This document shows, piece after piece, positions 58,280-64,000 of a DNA stretch of 64,000 bases. The notes beneath the pieces are model-generated. The model saw only the letters and a list, made by a program, of their open reading frames with translations. It made no database searches and had not been told where the DNA came from. Origin of the DNA: an uncultured Armatimonadota bacterium (GTDB lineage Bacteria; Armatimonadota; Armatimonadia; Armatimonadales; Armatimonadaceae); the NCBI GenBank assembly GCA_903910385.1, contig CAIVZM010000019.1, positions 1-64,000 on the forward strand. Direction: 5' to 3'. Made by a program: the position numbers and the translations under genes. Each line of letters opens with the position of its first letter. Position 1 is the first letter of the stretch.

Positions 58280-59668
58280 TTACTTCATCATGTTCTTATA
58301 AATCTTGCCATTTTTCATAATGATGAGGAAGTTCTTCGCCGGGTCTTCGATGAGTTTGATGTTGGCGATAGGGTCGCCGTCCACTAACAGCAAATCAGCC
58401 AGAGCGCCCTCTTCGACGACGCCCAATTTGCCGGGATAGGGGTTGCGCGGGCCGGAAAGCGCGAGGAGTTCCGCGTTGTCCGCCGTCGCCATCTTGAAAA
58501 TCTCGGCGGGCGTGTACCACCGCGTCATTTTGGAGAGTTCGCGGCCCTGTTGGGCGGCGTTTGAAGCGCTGAACAGGTTGTCGGTTCCCCAGGCGGTCTT
58601 GACCCGGTACTTCTTCGCCAGCTTATAGGCGTTGTCCGTGCCACCGAACATCTCCAGTTGCTTGATCCGGTTAGGAGAACCCTCCGGGAACGCCGACGGT
58701 TTATCCGGGTCTTCGACAAACGGTTGCAGACTCCACCAGATGCCTTTGTCCGCCATCAGTTTGACCGTGGCGTCGTCCAGCAATTGCCCGTGGTCGATAC
58801 ATTTGACTCCGGCCTCTATCGCCTGCCGGACGGCGCGGGGCGTGTAGGCGTGCACCGTGACATAGGTTCCCCAGTTTTCCGCCGCCTCGACCGCCGCCCG
58901 CAGTTCGGGGACCGTGTACTGCGTCACGTCCAGCGGGTCGTAGGACGACGACACGCCGCCGCCCGCCATCAGTTTAATCTGCGATGCGCCCAGCGCCAGC
59001 AGTTCTCGGCTCCGTTTTCGCACCGTGTCGGCATCATCGGCGATGACCGCTCCGCCGATGCGTTCGCTGTAGGAGTAGTAACCGGGCGGCGCGGGCAATT
59101 CGTTCGGGAGGCGGAAGTCGCCATGCCCGCCGGTCTGGGAAATAAAAGCGCCGCAGGGATAAATACGAGGGCCGGGGCAAAGACCTGTATCAATGCCGCG
59201 CTTCAGACCAAAGATGGGGCCGCCCAGATCGCGGGCGGTGGTAAAGCCGCGCATCAGCATATCGCTGGCCGCCTTGACGGCGGCGACATTGACAAAACCA
59301 ATATCGGCGGTTAGGAGCGCGACCTGCGGCACGGTGGAGAACATGATGTGGGTATGGGCGTCAATCAGGCCGGGCATCAGGGTGCGGCCTTTGCCATTGA
59401 TGACAGTTGCGCCCGGCGCATTGATCGCGGAAGCGGAGATTCGGGCGATTTTATTGCCTTCAACCAGCACGTTCTGGCTACCGCTCAGCATGCCTGACTT
59501 GCTATCGAAGATACGTACATCCTGAAAAAGCGTGGTAGGTGGCTTTTGCGCCTGCGCGTGCGCCATGGGAGAGGAGATGAGGGAAGCGAGCGCAAAAAGG
59601 ACAGAAAAGAACGCCCGCCTTCCATGGGGTCTGGCGCTGTCATAGCATAGCGGTTTCATAGAGAGCAT
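58280..59668 (-). CDS. amidohydrolase (imidazolonepropionase/Xaa-Pro dipeptidase-like)
   Basis: 462 residues from the ATG at 59668 (AAAGG 6-10 nt upstream; the frame opens 19 codons earlier). A signal peptide (about 12-36, ending AHA-QA) suggests export. Metal-site motifs: HxH in LIDAHTHIMF, Lys in IKLMAGGGV, His in VTVHAYTPRAV and IDHGQL, and Asp in WGTDNLF. The C-terminal VVEEGALADLLLVDGDP closes the composite beta-sandwich. Relatives hydrolyse imide, amide or dipeptide bonds (e.g. prolidase-like enzymes). It precedes the choloylglycine-hydrolase gene on the same strand by about 200 bp; both are exported amide hydrolases and may work together. Confidence 0.92.
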   Translation of the reverse strand: MLSMKPLCYDSARPHGRRAFFSVLFALASLISSPMAHAQAQKPPTTLFQDVRIFDSKSGMLSGSQNVLVEGNKIARISASAINAPGATVINGKGRTLMPGLIDAHTHIMFSTVPQVALLTADIGFVNVAAVKAASDMLMRGFTTARDLGGPIFGLKRGIDTGLCPGPRIYPCGAFISQTGGHGDFRLPNELPAPPGYYSYSERIGGAVIADDADTVRKRSRELLALGASQIKLMAGGGVSSSYDPLDVTQYTVPELRAAVEAAENWGTYVTVHAYTPRAVRQAIEAGVKCIDHGQLLDDATVKLMADKGIWWSLQPFVEDPDKPSAFPEGSPNRIKQLEMFGGTDNAYKLAKKYRVKTAWGTDNLFSASNAAQQGRELSKMTRWYTPAEIFKMATADNAELLALSGPRNPYPGKLGVVEEGALADLLLVDGDPIANIKLIEDPAKNFLIIMKNGKIYKNMMK

Positions 59669-59742
59669 TTTACCTTTCGTTTCGACCTGAGTGATGAATT
59701 TTGACTTCTGGTGAAAGGGACTCATTCTCCACTACGGGGAAG

Positions 59743-59812
59743 GATGCTCCATTTATCGGAAGTGGAAACTTCCCGACCCTCCTTCAGGATGTTTTCGTCC
59801 TAAAGGAGCATC
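59743..59812. other. three-way-junction-like inverted repeat
   Basis: GATGCTCC (59743-59750) pairs with GGAGCATC (59805-59812). Inside are hairpins GGAAGT-GGAA-ACTTCC (59758-59773) and AGGATG/CGTCCT with a TTTT loop and one mismatch. The structure sits 17 bp after the stop of the mannonate dehydratase gene and may end or stabilise its mRNA. No T-run follows on the minus strand. Confidence 0.55.
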
Positions 59813-59828
59813 GGAAGGGGCAATCCGG

Positions 59829-60881
59829 TTAGATAGCGCCGCCGTATTCGTTATTGACCGCCTGCACCAGCGCGCGCATATAAGCGATGGAGTAGGCGAG
59901 ACCGGGCCGACCGCCGCCGACCATCTGCGGAATATGATCCGGGATGATGCATCCATCGTATTCCACTTCGCGCAGGGCGCGCATGACCAGATGCATATCC
60001 TGGTATCCGTCGTCGATGAAGGTTTCGCGCCATGGCTCCGGCATCGGATTGCTGACATTGCGGAAATGGACTTTGAATAATTTGCCCTGCTTGCCAAAGT
60101 AACGGACGGCTTCGATAACATCGCCGCCCATGCCTTCTGGTCCGCCTTCCAGCCAGCAACCAACGCACAAACAGACGCCAATATTGGGGCTGTTCGCTAT
60201 TTCCAAAGCGCGTTTGTATCCGGCGAACGTCCCAAAGATACAACGAGGAACGCCCCCCAGAGCGTAGACCGGCGGGTCATCCGGATGAATGCCGACAAAG
60301 ACGCCCGCTTCCTCCGCGACCGGAGCCACCTGACGGATCATATATTCATAGTTTTCCCAGATTTCGTCCTCGCTGTAGGGTCGTCCATGAGTCAGGTCGC
60401 CCATGAATTCCTTGCCATTCCAGATGCCTTTTGCATTGGCGATATCCAGCACCCGAGCCGTGACTCCGCCCCGACCCGGCGTATGCCCGGTACTCCAGAT
60501 GCCATTGCCCATGTGGGCGTAGGTGTGGTAGTGGATGCCAGCGTCGCCCAGATCGCGGATGAAAGCGCACAATTGCGCGATTTTTTCATCGCGTCCCGGT
60601 AAGCCCAGCGTGATTTCCGGCACATTGTGAACTTCATGGTTGGCGATCCGATAAATCTGAATGCCATAGGGGCGCAGACGTTCGGCGATCCGTTTATAGT
60701 GTTCAACGGAATGGTGGGTCGGGTCGTTGATGTTGACCATCGCCCACTCGACGCCCAACTGCTGCAGAAACTGCAAGTCCTCATCAGTAGCGTCCGAGGA
60801 AACATAGGTCCCGATCTGAATACCGGGATGTGTAGCGAGATAGCCCGGCACAGACCGAAGCGGAAAGACGTTTGGATTCAC
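59829..60881 (-). CDS. mannonate dehydratase-like TIM-barrel protein (UxuA family)
   Basis: 350 residues; GTG start at 60881 with AAGGA 7 nt upstream. UxuA dehydrates D-mannonate to 2-keto-3-deoxygluconate in hexuronate degradation. Family landmarks: GIHPDDPPVYALGGVPR, the metal/substrate Cys in CLCVGCW, KVHFRNVSNPMP, DDGYQDMHLVMRAL and IPDHIPQM. These follow the UxuA pattern closely, though some core positions differ (e.g. CVGCWLEGG in place of CTGSLG), so a related sugar-acid dehydratase is possible. It is divergent from myo-inositol oxygenase with 327 bp between, and the two enzymes can be linked through glucuronate. Confidence 0.85.
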   Translation of the reverse strand: MNPNVFPLRSVPGYLATHPGIQIGTYVSSDATDEDLQFLQQLGVEWAMVNINDPTHHSVEHYKRIAERLRPYGIQIYRIANHEVHNVPEITLGLPGRDEKIAQLCAFIRDLGDAGIHYHTYAHMGNGIWSTGHTPGRGGVTARVLDIANAKGIWNGKEFMGDLTHGRPYSEDEIWENYEYMIRQVAPVAEEAGVFVGIHPDDPPVYALGGVPRCIFGTFAGYKRALEIANSPNIGVCLCVGCWLEGGPEGMGGDVIEAVRYFGKQGKLFKVHFRNVSNPMPEPWRETFIDDGYQDMHLVMRALREVEYDGCIIPDHIPQMVGGGRPGLAYSIAYMRALVQAVNNEYGGAI

Positions 60882-61208
60882 GATTTATTCCTTCACTGGA
60901 AGCGATGAATAGCGCGGATGATACAAACCGGCGCGTTCCTGCTCCTATTGTCGTACAAAGGACGTTGCAGGTCAAGTATTTAGTGACAAATAGCAATCAA
61001 TGTTCCGACGTTTAACGATCCGGATGGTATCGAATCCTTTCACAGCGGGCAAAGAGGTGACGGGATATATTGGAGGAGAGCCCTGAAGTACTATGTAAGA
61101 CGACGTAATTCCGGTAAAATACAGGGAAGCGCGAAAATGGCGGAATTCCGCTTCACTGACGCGGTACTATATATCGAAGCGAAAAAGAGCGGATAAGGAA
61201 CGAGAACT
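60882..61208. other. divergent control region of uxuA-like and inositol oxygenase genes
   Basis: 327 bp with no gene. It contains a minus-strand promoter (60947-60975), a perfect 12-bp palindrome GCGGAATTCCGC at 61140-61151 that could be an operator, an AT-rich segment TACTATATATCG near 61166-61178 and the AAGGA binding site for the plus gene near 61195. Nothing else was recognised. Confidence 0.55.
60947..60975 (-). promoter_or_regulatory. promoter of uxuA-like gene
   Basis: On the minus strand TTGACC (60975-60970), a 17-bp spacer and GACAAT (60952-60947). The start would lie about 60 nt before the GTG. Confidence 0.5.
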
Positions 61209-62111
61209 ATGTCAGCGACGACCCAAACGAGCGAGACAAACGCTCCTCTGGCATCCCTGGATGAGTGGGAAGATTTTTTACAGCAACGCTACCCGGAAAC
61301 GGACGGCGAAACGGCGGTTCCCTCGGTAAAGGCGAACGCGGATCAGCATGAGTATCGGGACTACCGTGCGGAGGCAAGGGCGAGCGTCAAGGAATTTTAC
61401 CGTTTGAATCATCGGTACCAGACTTTTGATTTCGTTCAGGAGAAACGCGCGGAATATCTTCCGTTGAACCATCGTACGATGGGAATCTGGGAAGCGATGG
61501 AATATCTGAACACGCTGGTGGATGATTCCGACCCGGATACCGACCTGACGCAAATCGAGCACCTGTTACAGACCGCCGAAGCGATCCGTGCGGACGGACA
61601 TCCGCGCTGGTTCATTCTGACAGGGTTGATCCACGATCTGGGCAAGATTCTCTGTCTGTGGGGCGAACCGCAGTGGGCGGTCGTCGGCGACACGTTCCCG
61701 GTAGGTTGTCGCTTCAGCGATAAGATCGTTTTTCCCGAGTTTTTCGCCGATAACCCGGATAGCGCGACGCCGAAATATCAAACGGAAAACGGTATCTACG
61801 AACCGGGCGCTGGATTGGATAAAGTATTCCTTTCCTGGGGGCATGATGAGTACCTGTACCATGTAACAAAGGATTATCTACCCGACGAAGCGTTGTACAT
61901 GATCCGGTACCATTCTTTTTATCCCGCGCATACGGAAGGGGCTTATGGTCACCTGATGAATGCGGAGGATCGTCGTCTTTTTGACGCCGTTCGCGCCTTC
62001 AACCCGTATGACCTTTACTCCAAGACGCCGGTACGCCCGGATGTGAAAGAACTCCGACCGTACTATGAGGATTTGATCGCGGAATATTTCCCGCCGACGC
62101 TACGGTGGTAA
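61209..62111 (+). CDS. inositol oxygenase
   Basis: 300 residues. Myo-inositol oxygenase opens myo-inositol to D-glucuronate using a mixed-valent di-iron site and O2. The HD-domain-like ligands are all present by comparison with mammalian MIOX: His118 ([13 protein letters not shown]), His142-Asp143 (LIHDLGK), His212 (SWGHDEYLY), His235 ([11 protein letters not shown]) and Asp268 (FNPYDLY). The N-terminal ~45 residues are less conserved. AAGGA lies upstream of the ATG. The product glucuronate could be fed, after isomerisation and reduction to mannonate, into the adjacent UxuA-like step, but the intermediate enzymes are not in the window. An intrinsic terminator follows directly. Confidence 0.95.
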   Translation: MSATTQTSETNAPLASLDEWEDFLQQRYPETDGETAVPSVKANADQHEYRDYRAEARASVKEFYRLNHRYQTFDFVQEKRAEYLPLNHRTMGIWEAMEYLNTLVDDSDPDTDLTQIEHLLQTAEAIRADGHPRWFILTGLIHDLGKILCLWGEPQWAVVGDTFPVGCRFSDKIVFPEFFADNPDSATPKYQTENGIYEPGAGLDKVFLSWGHDEYLYHVTKDYLPDEALYMIRYHSFYPAHTEGAYGHLMNAEDRRLFDAVRAFNPYDLYSKTPVRPDVKELRPYYEDLIAEYFPPTLRW

Positions 62112-62124
62112 GTGGAAGCAGAAG

Positions 62125-62166
62125 AAAAAGCGCGGCGGGGCATACAGCCCTGCCGCGCTTTTTTTA
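62125..62166 (+). terminator. intrinsic terminator after inositol oxygenase
   Basis: AAAGCGCGGCGGGGC pairs with GCCCTGCCGCGCTTT (one mismatch) around ATACA and runs into TTTTTTT. It may also serve the convergent prenyl synthase gene, since the minus strand has an A/T-rich tail. Confidence 0.9.
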
Positions 62167-62181
62167 TTCGTGTGAAGGAAA

Positions 62182-63243
62182 CTATTTGTCCCGAACGACG
62201 ACGAACCGGGCAAGGTGTTCCATCGCATCCCGATAGGGATTGTGTGGGAAGCGAGAAAGCTCCAGAACGGCGCGTTCGGCGCGTTCCAGAGCGGTCTGAT
62301 GCGCGGCGGCGAACCCGCCCAGGCGGGCGATAATCGCCGTAATCGTCGCGATATCCGCATCGGTCAACGACGGCAGAGCGAGAAGGCCGCGCAATTGTGT
62401 CCGAGATTCGGCGTCGCCTGTTCGGAGGGCGTGAAGTAGGGGCAGGGTCACGCGCCCGTCCCGTAAGTCCGTGCCCAGCGGTTTGCCCGTCTTCTTGGGA
62501 TCGCCAACAAAGTCAAGCAAGTCATCCGCAATCTGGAACGCCATGCCCAGATGATGCCCGTAGGCTCGCAGAGCGGCGGCTTCCGCTTCTGTCGCATCGC
62601 CTAAAAGACCACCCATCTCACAGCATCCTGCCAGAAACCGGGCTGTCTTCCTTTCGATCACTTCATTGTAAGTCTCGACCGGAATGTCCATATTGTGAGC
62701 GATGGACGCCTGCAAGACTTCGCCTTCCGCCATCGCGACGCAGATATCGGAAAAGACACGGACGATGTGGAGGTTTTCATCGTTGTGCGCCAGCAGGGAG
62801 ATAGATTTCGCCAGCAGGAAATCCCCGGTCAGGACGGCGATCCCATTGCCATAGACGGAACCGGCGGTAGCGACTCCCCGTCGCTCTGGCGCTTCATCGA
62901 CCACGTCGTCATGCATCAGGGTCGCCATATGAATCAATTCGGCGGCGGCGGCGGCGGCATAGGCGCGGTTAGCGGGAAAGGTCCGCTCCACAACTCGTCC
63001 GCAAAGCAACGCCAGAGCCGGGCGCAGGCGTTTTCCGCCCGCCAGTAGCGTATGGTCGGAGATTTCGCGAACGGCGCCGATATCCGAGCGGGTTTCCTGA
63101 CGGAGCCGATCCTCGACCTGTTTCAGGTCGTTCTCAATACTGTCGAGAAGACCGACAGCGATTTTAGCGTCTCCATGTTCCGAATCCATATCGTCGGTTT
63201 GTAATAGTGATGGCGGCGGCGTGGTCAGCATAGTAGCGTTCAT
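62182..63243 (-). CDS. polyprenyl diphosphate synthase (heptaprenyl-type, component II-like)
   Basis: 353 residues. Trans-isoprenyl diphosphate synthases elongate farnesyl/geranylgeranyl diphosphate for quinone side chains. The first Asp-rich motif MHDDVVD and the second QIADDLLDFVGD are clear, along with GGKRLRPALALL and FLAGCCEMGGLLG. The first 40 residues are extra. The start codon overlaps the stop of the methyltransferase gene by 4 bp (ATGA). With MenG upstream the pair supplies the tail and final methylation of menaquinone. Chain length cannot be fixed from sequence alone; heptaprenyl or octaprenyl is likely. Confidence 0.93.
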   Translation of the reverse strand: MNATMLTTPPPSLLQTDDMDSEHGDAKIAVGLLDSIENDLKQVEDRLRQETRSDIGAVREISDHTLLAGGKRLRPALALLCGRVVERTFPANRAYAAAAAAELIHMATLMHDDVVDEAPERRGVATAGSVYGNGIAVLTGDFLLAKSISLLAHNDENLHIVRVFSDICVAMAEGEVLQASIAHNMDIPVETYNEVIERKTARFLAGCCEMGGLLGDATEAEAAALRAYGHHLGMAFQIADDLLDFVGDPKKTGKPLGTDLRDGRVTLPLLHALRTGDAESRTQLRGLLALPSLTDADIATITAIIARLGGFAAAHQTALERAERAVLELSRFPHNPYRDAMEHLARFVVVRDK

Positions 63244-64000
63244 TTCGACTTTACTCCCCGGTGAACAACTACCGAGCCAAAAGTCAGGTCCGTAATTGTA
63301 ACGTTCTTCAGTCCGGCTCGTTCCATCATCTCTTTTATTTCTTCTCGGCTGTAGAAGGCTTTGACGGATGAGGGGAGGTAATTATAAGCCGCTCGGCGTC
63401 CAGAAATCAGTCCGCCAAGTCGGGGTAAGACGTTAAAAGAATACCACTGGTATAATGCGGCGAAAACGGGATTACGCGGCGAATTGAATTCCAGAATGAC
63501 GACTTTTCCATCCGGCGTCGTCACCCGTGCCATTTCGCGGATTCCCGCTTCAACATCGGCGACATTACGAATGCCGAAGGCGACGGTGACCGCATCGAAG
63601 GCGTTTTCCGGGAAGGGAAGTTTCAAGGCGTCCGCAAGCACAAATTCTAACGCAGGGACGCTCCGTTGGGCTTTCTTTTTTTCGCCCAGTTGGAGCATCG
63701 GAGCGGAAAAATCGCTACCGATCACTAACCCCTTAGCGCCAGCGCGTCGCGCCAGCTCAAGCGCGAGATCGCCTGTGCCAGTACAGATATCCAGCGCGAC
63801 GCCGCCCGATTTCAGCTGGGCTTTATCTGCGGCTACTCGCCGCCATCCGTGATGCATGCGTACGGAAAGTACGGAATTGAGCAGGTCATAGCGGGGCGCA
63901 ATGGCGTCAAACATCGCCTGCACGTAACCCGCTTTTTCTTCTGGCGCTGGCAAAGCGTTGACTGCACGCTCTGTCGAATTTTTCCCCGACGCTTGGATTG
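63240..64000 (-). CDS. menG: demethylmenaquinone methyltransferase (UbiE/MenG), 5' end off window
   Basis: At least 250 residues visible. MenG methylates demethylmenaquinone. Landmarks: GYVQAMFDAIAPRYDLLN, SAM motif ALDICTGTGDLAL, AFGIRNVADVEAGI and KVVILEFNSP, followed by a C-terminal YNYLPSSVKAFYSREEIKEMM. The frame is open to the right edge; a TTG at 63953 is in frame but lacks a binding site, and no ATG or GTG occurs in the visible upstream codons, so the true start probably lies beyond 64000. It is coupled to the prenyl synthase by a 4-bp overlap. Confidence 0.94.
   Translation of the reverse strand, partial: IQASGKNSTERAVNALPAPEEKAGYVQAMFDAIAPRYDLLNSVLSVRMHHGWRRVAADKAQLKSGGVALDICTGTGDLALELARRAGAKGLVIGSDFSAPMLQLGEKKKAQRSVPALEFVLADALKLPFPENAFDAVTVAFGIRNVADVEAGIREMARVTTPDGKVVILEFNSPRNPVFAALYQWYSFNVLPRLGGLISGRRAAYNYLPSSVKAFYSREEIKEMMERAGLKNVTITDLTFGSVVVHRGVKSK

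Noticed and set aside
59743-59812. Three-way-junction repeat considered as a tRNA gene
   Set aside because: It lacks the T-loop, D-loop and anticodon-arm consensus and is only 70 nt with the wrong stem lengths.

Overview
The window looks like a chromosomal segment of an Armatimonadota bacterium or a close relative in the Planctomycetota/Armatimonadota sphere. I infer this from two prepilins of the FTLIELL...[11 protein letters not shown]...CLSN type with an H/DG C-terminal motif, PEP-CTERM proteins, an FtsX/OPT-like/PqqD gene set, and a moderately GC-rich sequence with gene order unlike Proteobacteria or Firmicutes. No rRNA, tRNA, CRISPR array, transposase or prophage gene was seen. The only mobile-element candidate is a 102-bp MITE-like element after rpoC.

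Layout. 1-3.8 kb (minus): a partial DUF3667 membrane protein, a NarL-type response regulator, a geranylgeranyl-reductase-like flavoprotein translationally coupled to a methyltransferase, and a ClpS-like protein lacking key N-degron residues. 4-14.5 kb (plus): ispG, then rpoB-rpoC with their own consensus promoter, a nested hairpin between them and a strong terminator behind them. 14.5-28.3 kb: housekeeping and hypothetical genes (membrane coiled-coil protein, secreted proteins, prepilin, TPR protein, M14 carboxypeptidase, PPK2, AAA ATPase, LolA-like/TlpA fusion, class III aminotransferase, PEP-CTERM protein). 28.3-31.9 kb (minus): assimilatory sulfate operon cysH-cysD-cysNC behind an operator-like repeat. 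32.3-39.7 kb (plus): gyrB, a phosphodiester-glycosidase-like lipoprotein, DinB, and an 1124-residue sugar kinase/nucleotidyltransferase fusion. 39.7-40.9 kb is AT-rich and gene-poor.

40.9-51.7 kb (plus) holds a small PEP-CTERM protein and then a tightly packed six-gene operon: a degenerate M28 peptidase fused to an FtsX permease, an OPT/DUF6785-like transporter, an unknown protein, a PqqD-like protein, a minimal FtsX permease without ectodomain, and a LolD/MacB-type ATPase. ATGA overlaps and one downstream terminator tie the set together. It reads as one membrane machine and is the best candidate here for an undescribed system.

51.8-64 kb: MFS exporter, second prepilin, TrpF-like protein, AraC regulator with a beta-lactamase-fold hydrolase whose 3' end looks replaced by a convergent choloylglycine-hydrolase-family gene, an amidohydrolase, UxuA-like mannonate dehydratase divergent from myo-inositol oxygenase (linked chemistry through glucuronate), and finally a coupled menaquinone pair (UbiE/MenG and polyprenyl diphosphate synthase) running off the right edge.

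Several starts were moved from the longest open frame to a codon with a ribosome binding site; these are noted per gene. At two genes (cysH and the DinB gene) a -10 box lies exactly 6 nt before the ATG, suggesting leaderless transcripts.
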